This document shows positions 10,905 to 21,849 of a stretch of 64,000 nucleotides of DNA, in pieces. Positions within the stretch are counted from its first letter, which is position 1. Each line of letters begins with the position of its first letter. Under the pieces are notes generated by a model, which was not told the origin of the DNA, did not search any database, and saw only the letters and a list, made by a program, of their open reading frames with translations. The position numbers and the translations under genes were made by a program. Source of the stretch: Taeniopygia guttata (taxonomy: Eukaryota > Chordata > Aves > Passeriformes > Estrildidae); assembly GCF_048771995.1 (NCBI RefSeq), contig NC_133024.1, positions 5,220,001 to 5,284,000 on the forward strand, given 5' to 3'.

Positions 10905-13435
10905 GTGCAGGGGACAGGTTGTGTTGCAGTAAAATGTCAGGCAAAGCAAGAAATCACTGGCCCAGAATTTTAGGTTTATTTCTCTATGAGGCAATTGTTG
11001 GCAAACATTGCACTGTTTATTATTGCATGAGGGACCTCAGCGTGGGGCAGAATTCCTTTGGGGCTGGAAATGGGTTAGAAGGCAGATTTTGGCTCTGGCA
11101 AAGCAGCAACCATTGATCAGACTTGTCTTTAAAATCAGATGTGTTAGCAGGAGAATGCAGCTGTTTATGCTGAGCATCAAAAGCCTGCTCCTCATCCGAG
11201 CAATCCTTTCTGAGCAGAATTTGCCTGGAACCCATTTAGGCTGGTATCTTCGGCCAATCACATCCAGAACCAGACAACCAGAGGGGGAGTTGGAGGAGAT
11301 TCCTGTATCATGAAATAGCTCCTTTGGCTCATGGTTTTTCAGGAGCAGTTATATGCTGAAGACAACTCTGAATACACTTGATATCCATCTAAACAGCCAT
11401 TACTTAATTAAATCTCATTATATACTGAAGTTCAGTGTCCTCCTTTGCCATTGAGTTCAACCAGCCATTATTATAGATTTTGGGTTTCCCACTACTTCAT
11501 TTCACGAAATACCTCTTTTCCAGTTTTAAGAGCAGGAGAATACTTAAGAATAAGTGACACTGTATTCCAGAAAGGCAAAATAATTTGAAAATCCCAGACA
11601 TATACGTATATTCTGCTTAGTTTGGCTCAAATGTGTCTTTTTTTGTTGTTGTTGTTGTTGTTGCTGTTTTGTTTAGAGAAGCATTAAAGAGAAATCTGAT
11701 GTTCTGAAATACTCCTTGTGAAGCACTTTGCTTTGTAAGAGGATTCATAGTTTTTGGCATTGTCCTGCATAGAATAAGGGGAAAAATGGGATGGGAAAAA
11801 ATTAAAGAAACTGAAAAAGATAATTAAAGTTTCATTTTAGAATTAATTAAATGTTTCAGGCCTAATATTTTGTAAAGTTTTCTCTTTTTTTTTCATTGAA
11901 AAATCTGAATATTTTTCTTTTTTCACCAAGATGTACTTTTTCAGATTAAGCTGAAAATATCCCTCCTGTGCAGGACTCCAGCATGAAGTCCCCCTCTGCT
12001 TTTTCTGCATTATTCATTATTTTGTATGTATGCATCAAGAAGAGGGAATTGTCTTGGCTCAGTGCTAGCAGAGCTGCTGTCAGCAGAATATACTGAACAC
12101 CCTCTGCTGTTGCTGAGCAAATATAGCCTCTTTTTAAAGTCCTTCAAAGCAGGTAGAAGCTTGAAGTAGTTAAACCTTGCCCTGTTCTGTTCTTCCTTCC
12201 CTCTTTAGTCTTTCGTTTGACCTCAGTAGATAAAGGCAATCTATGCCTACACAGGACTTGACAAGCATCTCCAGAGACAACTGGGAGCTCATTTTAACCC
12301 CAGTATGCCCTGGCTGGGCTGAAGGACGGTGTTCAGCTCACCTTCATTTTGCCACCAGCTTCAGCAATCCTCAGTCAAAGGGAAAATGCAGTTAAAACAA
12401 CCAGGGTGGACAAAGCCTCACACAAGAGCAGTGTGGTGTTCACTGTAAGGCTAGGCTTTAATGCATATGGATCAGGCCACCACCTCCCCAGGCTGCTGTC
12501 ATCTGATAAGACCTGCTGCCTATGCATTTGTAAGGCATCTGCCCTGTCCTGCACAGCCTTATGTTCTCATCAGGTCTGTAGATACATAAACTCTCTTTAA
12601 CCTCACTGTGAAATTTTTCTGTTGAACATGGCTCGCAAAAGGTCACCTGATACTTGATATCCTCTTTTTCACTGAGTTTTATTTCAGGTCAGCACTGGGT
12701 TCCCTGTCAATTCTAATTATTCTTTGTAAGGCTGGGACCAGAACAAGGCAGAAAATTCGGAGACATGTAATTGGCTGCTCTTTCAGTTCAACCCTCCATT
12801 TAATGTGAAAAGAGCAGTTCTTAAAATCTTCCTCAGCAAAATGAAGAGCATTGAAAATCCCTTTGATAAAGAATTTCAGAGCTGGACTAAGCTGTACCTG
12901 TTGGTTACATCCAGACTGGAGCTGGTCCACGGCTCTTACTTGCTACTTGAGCAAAGGTTTAAGTGAGCTGTGAGACTGACCTCTTCTAGGATGGGTTCTA
13001 GCACGTTCCTTGAATACTTTGAGAGCTAATTTGGTGTGCAGAATTCTTCAAAGGTCCAGACACCACTATGACCTGCTGTTCTGAAAATAAGGGGAAAGTA
13101 ACATTTTCAGGGCTTATTTCAGATTGCAGAAGGAATTGGTAACTTTTTGGGTACCTTCCTCACAAATTTGCCTTGGAATGTTGAATAATAATGAGGGAAG
13201 TCTCAGAATGACAGGATCTTTCTCCAAACCAGCATAAGTTTTAGTGCTAGAGGAGCAACCAATATGGTACCTTAGAATACAGATATTTTTTACTATACCC
13301 AGAATAATTATTTTTAAAAATTAACTCTTAAAGCTACTAATTTTCCTCTCACTTCTTCACTGAATGTAAGTATTTAAATGTATAACACAACATCTCTGAG
13401 TGACATAAAGATCCTGGAGAATCAGGCCAGTTCCA
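10905..13435. other. Intergenic; short (TTG)n near 11643-11664; no gene recognised
   Basis: A (TTG)n run of about 20 bases is followed by AT-rich unique sequence. Frames up to about 100 residues (11008-11313) lack any family signature. Confidence 0.5.
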
Positions 13436-13440
13436 GATGA

Positions 13441-13590
13441 TAGAACCACAGAATGGTTTGGGTTTGAAAGAACCTTAAAGACCATCTAGTTCCAACTCTC
13501 TGCCATGGGCAGGGACACCTTCCACTAGACCAAGTTGCTCCAAGCCATGTCCAGCCTGACCTTGAAGACTTCCAGCAACAGGGCATTGCA
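13441..13590 (-). mobile_element. CR1 LINE fragment, 3' end
   Basis: Minus-strand terminus 'atagaaccacagaatggtttggg', then 'ccatgggcagggacacc' and 'ccactagaccaagttgctcc'. Confidence 0.9.
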
Positions 13591-14440
13591 CAGGAAGTAC
13601 AGCACAAGTGCCTTAAGAGAGTGTAGCTGTGATATGACTGTCAGGACAACACAAAGTCACGGTGACATTGAACAGACAGACCTCTGATTGAGAGTCATCA
13701 GACTTGGAAGAGGGATTTATGTTACCTTCCTGAGACATCTCCTTCATCCCTACAAGCAATAGACATGCAGACCCCAAACTGAGCACCTGCCTCCTCTTTC
13801 ATACTTTGCATTAGGAAATTCCCTGTGCTTGACACTCAGACATGGTGATCCAGGTTGCAAAGTTGCTAGCACACTCTTGGCTGCAATTCTGGCCCCTTGT
13901 AACTGATGTTTTTCCAAGCAATTGTTGGGTTGGATGCAGAAGCTAACATATTCCAAGGGCACTTCCCAAGAGGTTGTTTTCCCTCACTCATCTGTGGTAG
14001 AGATGGAGAGACTTAGGAATTAGTTCTTATGCTGGGAGTTAACCATGCTGAGTTTCTGAGCACTGATGCAATCAGCAGAGTGTGTCTATTCTAGTGTCTG
14101 CTCACTAAACAGAACTTTGCTTTTCAGAGCCAGTCTTGAAGGCACAGAACATGATATCCAGCATAAACAGAACAAACAACTGGGGATACAAGCATCATAA
14201 TGTCACCCTAGGACAAATGACATGAGCTTAAAAGTCCCTTTCAAATCAAATCAGTTTGATTCTGTATATGTGGTAACAACAGGGAATGGCTGGTCCATGC
14301 CAGATGTGGTAGGATTCCATATTAATGTGGCCCATGCCCCCTCACATACTTGAAGGGACCAATTGTAGTGTAATAGCTGGTGAGGTTAAAACATTTGCCA
14401 GAAAAGGATTTAGATGTGGATTTCGATTTAGAATATAAAC

Positions 14441-14612
14441 ACAGAATCACAGAATGGTTGGGGTTGTAAAGGACCTTTAAAGGTCATCTTATTCCAACCC
14501 CCCTGCCGTGGGCAGGGACAGCTTCCACTGGACCAGGTTGCTCCAAGCCCCATCCAACCTGGTCTCGAATTCTTCCAGGGATGGTGCAGTCACAGCTCCT
14601 ATGAGCAACCCG
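14441..14612 (-). mobile_element. CR1 LINE fragment, 3' end
   Basis: Minus-strand terminus 'cacagaatcacagaatggttgggg', then 'ggaccaggttgctccaagccccatccaacc'. Confidence 0.92.
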
Positions 14613-14614
14613 TT

Positions 14615-15533
14615 ATTTCTAGATGTGCACTGAATATAAGTGACACACTGGTATTTAGAATTTCTTCGTCAACAAAGTGTGGTATTTCTAGATTAGTAGC
14701 CTTCTATCCTCCATTTCCAGACGTTGTGGCTGAGCTATTCCTGAGCTGGTAGACACAGTGCATCAGTGCTCACACACCTGAGAATGGCTGTTCTGTTATT
14801 TGCCTGCAAAAGCTCATCTTGAGAGACATAAAGTAGTCAAGGGTGAAGTCCAATCACCAAGAACAGTGGAGCTGAGTACTCACAGAATTGTTACATCTGC
14901 GTTCAGACCAGCAAAGCAAGGATGGAGACAAGCAGTCTCATTTTTCACAGTCAGATGAAAGTGATTGTTGCATTAAGAGCCCAGCTCTGTTTCAGAAATG
15001 CATTCCCTGACAACCCACAGGGAGTAGAAGGCTTTTCTGTGCCTTTTCTGCAGAGATCACAGGAGTTTGGGGGAAAAGCCTGTCACTTCCTGCATGTTTA
15101 TGGTTGCATATTATATCTGTTAATGAAGTTGCTAGGCACTATGGTAACAAATACAGTCACGCTGCTTCAGAGTTCAGTTCTAGATAAACCAGCATTCTAC
15201 GAGCAGCAGAATGAATAAATCCTGGCTTGTGTTCCACCTTTAAAATCCACTCCTTACATCCACAGTGCAACAGCCTTTGATTCTGTAGACACAACCTGTG
15301 CTTGGTCTTGCTGGTTGACCTGGTGATCCAAGGGGGCTGATTGTTCAGCTGTCCTGAGAATGAGTGAGAAACATGAACTTCACCTTTTTCCCTCAGCTGC
15401 AGAACACCATTTGGATGTTCCCCATATGCCTATTCACTGATCTTGAGGAAAGCTATTGTGATTTTCATCTTTGAGATTTCTACTTCTGCCACAAATACAG
15501 TAGAAAATAGACAATGGGTTTTGAAGTTGCTAG
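14615..15533. other. Intergenic, no gene recognised
   Basis: The 98-residue frame at 14922-15218 (+) has no recognisable family and no clear splice sites. Confidence 0.45.
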
Positions 15534-15852
15534 TGTGAAAAATGACACTCACTTTTAAAATTTCAAAGGTTTATTAAACCTTAACAAAATACAACAAAAC
15601 ACCGAATAAGGAAAAATTACAGTGCTGGCAGCATGGAACTAAACTGCTATGTGCTCGTCCACAAAATGGATGCTTTAACTTTTATACCTTTGGTGTTGCA
15701 TCAGGTAACCCTAGACCCTCCCAAAGTCTGCCAGTTAACTCTTCTTAGCTGTCCATTGGTGGATTGGTGGAGACTACTTTCTTGCAATCTGATTGGTATA
15801 ATATTCATCTCTTAATTGTGAGAGCCAACCATCACATTACTCATCTATAACA
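15534..15852 (-). mobile_element. Solo LTR of a class I ERV, 4-bp TSD CTAG
   Basis: On the minus strand it runs from TGTTATAGATG (right end) to TTTTTCACA (left end). CTAG is repeated directly at 15530-15533 and 15853-15856, a 4-bp duplication typical of gammaretrovirus-like integrases. A minus-strand TATA box (TATAAAAG, near 15677-15690) and an AATAAA (complement of TTTATT near 15571) lie in the expected order. Its ends, the phrase 'atggatgct...acttttatacc' and the 'gtccattggtgg' segment match the LTR at 58517-58921, so both belong to one family. It is shorter by about 85 bases. Confidence 0.88.
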
Positions 15853-16238
15853 CTAGGAAAGAAATCTGAGAGACAGATAGATATGGGCAGAGAGAATTAG
15901 TCCACCATTTTATTTATTTCCACATATTGAAAATATATAGTCTACTTTGGAACAGAAGTGGATCCTAGGAAGAAACCTCTTCTGAGGAGTTTAGGATGAA
16001 CTCTGAGTTTGTCATTCTGGCTTGATTTGAGGCAATTTAAAGGACAATGCTCTGGAATTAGTTGTCTCCCATTATAGGTTCTAACAATCTCTTCCCACCA
16101 ATAAGAACATAGATGAGTAGATAACTGAAAAAATAACAGTTTACTAACAAGCAGCAACAGGCAAAAAAATCCCAAATAGATTCAACATTTCTAAATCTCA
16201 TGGACTGCCCCCAGAAAGAAAAGACATCCCAAAATGCT

Positions 16239-16240
16239 GG

Positions 16241-16271
<31 letters not shown>

Positions 16272-16272
16272 C
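16239..16272. repeat. (CA)n microsatellite
   Basis: About 27 bases of alternating CA, followed by TATATA. Confidence 0.95.
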
Positions 16273-16593
16273 ACATTCACCAAGATGGTTCTCTGCTGTC
16301 GAGTGTGTGGTTCAAAGGACAAAGGGAAAGGTGGTGTCAGTCTTCCCCTCAGCCCCTGCTCTGCCTCCCTGACAACTAAAGCTCTGTATTCTCTGGGTCA
16401 AGGTGCTAGAACTTGTGGAAGGACTTGCCTTCCTTGCAGCAAGAGATGACAAGGCAAGGTGGCCAGGTTGGGTTTTCTGTCCTCAGCAGGACAACAGATG
16501 ACCTTTTGCTGCCCTATCATCCCTGCCTGAGCATCCTCAGATGACATGCACATGACCATACTTAGGCTTTCCTGATGTTATACATGAAAATTT

Positions 16594-17449
16594 GTCCAGC
16601 CAAATTAAAATTAAAAAAACATAAAATTATTTATTTTGCAATCTGATTCTATCTAGCCAGCCACAAGGAAAGAACAGTGCCGACCCCAGGGTCAGCCCTG
16701 GGTGTGCAACAAAGAAGAACCTCAGCAGAGGTTTTCCTCTGTGCCCACACACCTCCATCCTGGCACAAGCGGTTTTTATAGGGAAAATTCCGCCTGAGGC
16801 CAAGATTTCGGCAGTCAGTCTTTTCTTCCATTCAGAGTCCATAGGTTAATGAGATTTTTTTTTTTGGTGATGAGGAAGAACAATTCAGTGTCCGGAGTTT
16901 GTTGAATCCCTTGATGGAATTTACAGGAAGGCTGCATGTATCTGCCCAGGATTTCCATGATATCCATCTCCCGGTGGTCCTGTACCCCTCCAGACATGGC
17001 CAGGAGGCCGAGCCACATCCTTTTACTTGTAAATAGGGTTCCAGTGTTCACTAGGTCTCACCTGAGAGGGTGGGGGGTGGCTTCTAATCCAAACGAGCAT
17101 AATCTAACAAGTATCCAATATTACATATTTCATACAAGGAATGGCGCGAATGATGTTCACTACACATAACACTGATCTTCTGAACTCAATACAGCTGCTT
17201 ATTTTCATATACATAAACCCAAATATCGTCATTCCCATTTGACAAATTTGGTTGAAGCTGATTAAGATGTTTAGAAGTATTACGGGAAGGGATTGACTGG
17301 CAGCCTCCTTACAGAGAGTTAACTTCCCAAGTGTTGGGGGTTTGGTTTTCTTCTTTTTTCCTTCAAGGAATTTTCCTCCACTTGTTGCCATAGAGAAGGT
17401 GAATGGACCTCGATTTAAAAGACAAAAGATGTAGCCAGGGCTTTGGCAT
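16594..17449 (-). mobile_element. Probable LTR-derived sequence, boundaries unsure
   Basis: The minus strand has a TATA box (complement of 'tttttata', 16773-16780) about 140 bases upstream of an AATAAA (complement near 16630), the spacing expected within an LTR. TG/CA-compatible ends exist near 16594 and 17449, but I find no matching target-site duplication. Several minus frames (16627-17454) lie inside it and have no recognisable family. Confidence 0.45.
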
Positions 17450-17579
17450 ATCATTGGAATGGCTTTGGGGGAGGGGGAGAAGCAGTGTGGTGGTTTCTTA
17501 GCTGGAGGTGGTTCGGTCTTTGTGGGTTGTGGGTTTTGGTGCTGGACTTCTGCCCAGGGGGACTCTCTGCTACCGCTGA

Positions 17580-17781
17580 GCCTTCCTTGCCATTCTCCTA
17601 TATGTGTGTATATATAAAAAATATATATCTATTTTAGTAAAGAACTGTTACTCCTTTTCCCTTATTTTTGCCTGAGAGCCCTATATTTTTGAAGTTATGA
17701 TAATAAAGGAGGGGATCGTATTTTCCATTCCAGGAAGGTTTCTGCCTTCCTTGGTAGACACTTATCTTTTAAACCAGGACA
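17580..17781 (+). mobile_element. LTR 3' portion (ERVL-like)
   Basis: The segment 'aagaactgttactcctt...cctgagagcccta...ccttccttggtagacacttatctttt aaaccaggaca' parallels the end of the LTR at 4019-4692 phrase by phrase, including the terminal CCAGGACA. The 5' part is missing or too diverged to place. Confidence 0.75.
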
Positions 17782-17905
17782 CCTAGTAATACAGGCTGAA
17801 AATGAGTAATACAAACCAGAAGTGGTTAAGTGGAACAGGCAGGAGGGGCGGGGTCTGTAACTTAAAAGGGTTAATGCCTTAGAAGTCCTGAAATTAAGAC
17901 AAGAG

Positions 17906-18016
17906 CTTGGAGAAACCTGGTCTAGTGGAAGGGGTTTCTGCCCATGGAAAGGGGTTGGAATGAGATGAGCTTTAAGGTCCTGGCCAACTCAAACCATTCT
18001 GCAGTTCTGTGGTTTT
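17906..18016 (+). mobile_element. CR1 LINE fragment, 3' end
   Basis: 'aaacctggtctagtggaagg', then 'ggttggaatgagatgagctttaaggtcc' and 'aaaccattctgcagttctgtgg'. Confidence 0.88.
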
Positions 18017-18564
18017 CAAGGAAAGTTTACCCCTTTGCAGAGGGCTTGTATCCGCACTGGCATGATAGATCCTGGCTTGCATTGGAGTTTTAAGGATCTA
18101 AACACTGTCTTGGACTAGGTCTGAGCACAACCCCCCAAGTTAGCAACCCCTTTAGGGCTTCTCCTTCTCCATTCTCAAGTGAATGGTGAGTTTTAGAGAG
18201 AAATTGAAATGTTTTGCTTCAAACCTGGTAGGTTGTTAGTGTTGTATTGGGAGGAACTACAAAACAGAAGAGAAGGAGGCTGTGGATGGGAAGCAGAATG
18301 TGTCCAGAAGACACTGATCCACACTTTTAATTGTGTTTGGGGTTTTTTCTACCAGAAGTTTCAGATTTGTCCAAAATAAATGAAAGATAGTGTTATTTTT
18401 TCCCTGTAATTCAGGAATCCACTATCCGTTAATAAAGGTAAGCCACAGCTCAAAATATAGTGATAAACTGCATTCCCTGCTCTGCTTCAGTTTGCATCTT
18501 ACTTGGTATTGTGTTAATTAATTACCTGTGACTTACTAAAATATGAAGATTGATCTAATATCAC

Positions 18565-19230
18565 TATCCAACTGAGACAGACAAGAAACTCTCTAACAGT
18601 TTAAAGTTAGAAAGTGTATGTTTATTGCAACAGCCAGGCAGTACATGGGATAATTCCCTAATGCACACTGCAAAAATCACAGGTATTACAAAGCCTTTTT
18701 ATTTACAGAAGTCTTGAATACACAGAATATGAATGCATATTCACATCCCTGTCTCTTCCTCTGCTCCACTTCATATGCTAATTAGCGTAGTTTTGTTCCC
18801 TGAAATGAGTCGGGGATCCATTTTGGGGAGGGGTCTCCAAAATGAGGAAGTAAAATAAGTCTTCCTCCTTCTGACCTTTCTACCTTTTCCATGCATATGT
18901 GACAAATGAATCCTGTAGTTTTCCTGTGCTCAATGGATTCCTCAAGTATGGGAAGTCTGCAACTGTTTTTGTGTCCCTGAAATCTGTTTGTCACATTCTG
19001 TTTCTCATGATAAGCACAGCTACCCAAACATAAATTTGACAAGCAATGAGTTACTAGATCCTGGATATTTTATCTAAGATCCAGCTACTGTTAACTATGA
19101 ACAAAGCCTATTTATCTACTTCTGCTAACTCAGCAACATCTAATTTAACTATCATCTTAACTTTCCTAAAATTCTTAATTATTCAAAATTAATGTCTCAT
19201 CTGTTAGTCCCAAATATTTATCTGTTAGTG
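18565..19230 (-). mobile_element. Possible LTR-like element
   Basis: The sequence has a minus-strand AATAAA (complement near 18622) and the overall look of an LTR read on the minus strand. I could not fix its ends or find a target-site duplication. The 86-residue frame 18782-19042 (-) has no family match. Confidence 0.35.
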
Positions 19231-19511
19231 TGAAATCATACTAATTTCTACTTACAGGCATGGCTAAGGGGTGTCCAGGACTGACTGATTTTAATAGACT
19301 ACATTTCATTTTAATTCCTCATAATGTGTCAATAGGTTTTGAATGAGTTAAAAAATTAGTTGCTTGGAGACTGTTTCTATGTAAATCTGATTGGATGGAG
19401 GCAAAATCCTTTCCATATAGACTTGGTTGATCAATGCAGGACTCCATTCCCATGTTATCATTGCTCTCCTGTTGGTTTAACTCCTGAACCCTTTTCCTTT
19501 TTGATCTGTAG

Positions 19512-19725
19512 AAATGAGTTCAGACCCTGGATAGATGTCAAGCCTGTGAAAGCGATAAAAGCAAAGCCCCAGTACAAGCCGCCGGAGGAGAAGATGACCC
19601 ATGAAACCAGTTACAGTGCTCAGTTCAAAGGGGAAACCAGTAAGCCTTCTCCAGCTGATAACAAATACCTGGAACGCAGGAGGATACGCACTCTCTACTG
19701 TGAACCCTACAAAGAACCTCCAAAG
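19512..19725 (+). CDS. MAP6: MAP6 (STOP protein) internal exon, 71 codons
   Basis: MAP6 is a neuronal microtubule-associated protein that stabilises microtubules against cold and drugs and also acts in the microtubule lumen and at membranes. This exon is preceded by the acceptor ...tgatctgtag and followed by the donor AAAG|gtgaga. It enters in phase 1 (one base, then 71 codons) and leaves in phase 0. The product begins NEFRPWIDVKPVKAIKAKPQ and includes HETSYSAQFKGET and RRRIRTLYCEP. The first part is the Mn-type microtubule-binding module, in which a Y-x-x-E/D-F-R-x-W core is followed by a KPxKxIKxK linker. The tyrosine would come from the end of exon 1. In mammals the large GC-rich exon 1 ends just before this NEFR. 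It is not in the 19.5 kb upstream, so intron 1 is long. Confidence 0.95.
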
Positions 19726-21548
19726 GTGAGAAACAGCAGAAGGGACCCAGGGCCATCTCTGCTCCGGGTGAGATGTGTCCAGCAGAGTAAGGCTGGGCTG
19801 AATACTGCTTGCTGTCACTCCCCTTATGTGATATCCTCATTCCAGCCAGCAGGAGCATCTTGGGATCCACCTTGGAAATGGTGGTGAATAAAAAACTAAG
19901 CATGTCCCAGCCATGTGTGCTGCCAGCCCAGAAAGCAAACAGGGTCCTGGGTTGATCGCACAGCATGGACAGGGAGGTCAGGGAGGGGATTCTGCCCCAC
20001 TGTTCCATTCTGCCCCTCTGCTCTGTGAGACCCCCACCTGCAGTGCTGCCTCCAGCTCTGGGGTCCTCAGGATGGGAAGGACATGGATCTGTTGGACTGA
20101 GTCCAGAAGAGGCCATAGAGATGCTCCAAGAGATGGAGCAGCTCTGTTACAGAGACAGGCTGGGAGGATGTTTAGCCTGCAGAAGAGAAGGCTCTGGTGA
20201 GACTTCACAGCCCCTGTTAGTGCCTAACAGGGCTCCAGGAGAGCTGGAGAGGGACTTTGGAGAAGGGTCTGGAGGGACAGGACAATGGAGAATGGCTTCA
20301 CACTGCCAGAGGGCAGAGTTAGGTGGATTTTGGAAAGAAATTCTTGGCTGTGAGGGCAGTAAGGCCCTGTGGCTGCCCCATGCCTGAAAGTGTCCAGTGC
20401 CAGGTTTGAAGGAGCTTGGAGCAACCAGGTATAGTAGAAGATGTCCCAGCCTATGCAGGGGGTAGAGAATGAGATGTTCTTTAAGGACTCTTCCAGCCCA
20501 AACTGTTCTGTAATTCTATGGGCTCTAGGACAGCTTGAGGCACTTTGGAGACAGCAGTGCCCTAAGTCAAGTGAGGGTAGGGCCGAGATGAAGAGGTTTT
20601 TCTTGTTGTCATTTCCTATATGATTAACCAGGCAGCTTTTTCTTCCTCCCTCCAAAACTTTAGGACCCCACACTACATTTTACACTGGGAGCCAGACATC
20701 TGCCATTAATTCAGAGCATTACACAGATTTTGACAGCATGAACTTCTGGCTTTGATCAGATTGAGAACATGTGTTGAGAAGGGCCTGAGCTGAAATGTTT
20801 TCCAGCCTTGTTTTCTAGGACCAGTAGAGGATCTGCATATTAAGGAGTCAGTCTGTGAAGTTTTAAACAGAAGACCTTAAGTTGTTCCCTAAGTTGATGA
20901 GTGCTTAGATCTGTGAGGACTGAGAGGGATTGCAGAGCAAGCATGTATGAGATGAAGACTTCTGTTCTCCCTTAATTTTTGTAACTGTACTTCCTATTTT
21001 GGGGGTGTAGAAACGAGATGTTGTGGAATTTTGTCACGTGTTCTGCACCTCAGGTATCCCAAGCTAATTTTCCTCCATTTTGGGGATCTGTTAAGGACAA
21101 ATAAACAAAGGAGTCCTCTCCTGCAAGAAAGATGGAGACTTATAGCAGCCTCTTTGTCCTGAGCATCATTTCTCTGCTTCCAGGGAGAGACAATCCTCTG
21201 TGGGTTTGCAAAACCCCTTCTGAAGTCAGAGAAAGATGCAGAAATTGATAAAACAACTGATAATATTCCTTCTCCTATTCACCCTATCTCTATCCTGATC
21301 TGGGTACAATGGGCTCTGCTGGCTCCAGGGGCACTGACTTTAGGGCATCCTGAAAGGAGTTGGTCATTTGCAACTCAGCATAAGCTCAGCTGGTTCCCTG
21401 CCTTTGTGGCAGGGCAGAGATGAGCAGATAAGTAACATTTGTGCTGTTTCAGATCTGAATTCTGTTTTCCACTTGTCCTTGTGTGTCTCCTTCCCTCTTT
21501 CTCTCTCTCTCCATCTCTGTGTTGTTTTGCCTGTCGCCCTCCATGCAG
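19726..21548 (+). other. MAP6: MAP6 intron between the two exons, with a CR1 insertion
   Basis: Intron of 1823 bases with canonical GT...AG ends. Its 3' end has a strong pyrimidine-rich tract (21470-21540). A sense-strand CR1 occupies about 19925-20522. Confidence 0.9.
19925..20522 (+). mobile_element. CR1 LINE fragment (about 600 bp)
   Basis: The plus-strand CR1 3' portion is the longest in the window. It runs from 'ggattctgccccactgttcc' through 'gctctggggtcctcaggatgg' and 'agagacaggctgggagg' to 'aactgttctgtaattctatgg'. Frames on both strands here are CR1 shadows. Confidence 0.93.
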
Positions 21549-21749
21549 GTGGAAAAGCCTAGCATAAAGCCTTCCAAACCAAAAAAGACCACAACAAGCC
21601 ATAAACCCCTGAAAAAGGCCAAAGACAAGCAGATTGCATCTGGCCGGGCTGCCAAGAAAAAGAGCGCCGAGACCTCCAACACTGCAAAGCCAGAGGATAA
21701 GGAGAAAAGTAAAGAGATGAACAATAAACTGGCTGAGGCAAAAGAGTAA
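21549..21749 (+). CDS. MAP6: MAP6 exon, lysine-rich C-terminal segment of the short form
   Basis: The acceptor ctccatgcag precedes gtggaaaag, and the exon continues in phase 0 from the exon ending at 19725. It encodes 66 residues that start VEKPSIKPSKPKKTTTSHKP and end KEMNNKLAEAKE, then TAA at 21747-21749. The segment is rich in lysine and close to the mammalian MAP6 sequence downstream of the last Mn module. The stop codon overlaps a possible donor (AAAGA|GTAAAT at 21745/21746), so the exon can either splice onward to a further C-terminal exon or be read to its stop. The AATAAA 91 bases after the stop supports use as a terminal exon. No further MAP6 exon was found downstream. Confidence 0.95.
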   Translation: MEKPSIKPSKPKKTTTSHKPLKKAKDKQIASGRAAKKKSAETSNTAKPEDKEKSKEMNNKLAEAKE

Positions 21750-21839
21750 ATGTCACTGCACTTTCCTTTCTCTCTCATTTTTTTCCCTTTTCTTTCTTTC
21801 TTCCTTCCTTTTTTCTTTTTTTTTTTTTCCCTTTGATTA

Positions 21840-21845
21840 AATAAA
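21840..21845 (+). terminator. MAP6: Polyadenylation signal AATAAA of MAP6 short form
   Basis: AATAAA lies 91 bases after the MAP6 stop codon, behind a long pyrimidine-rich 3' UTR segment. It is the first signal downstream of the exon. Confidence 0.6.
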
Positions 21846-21849
21846 GGCC

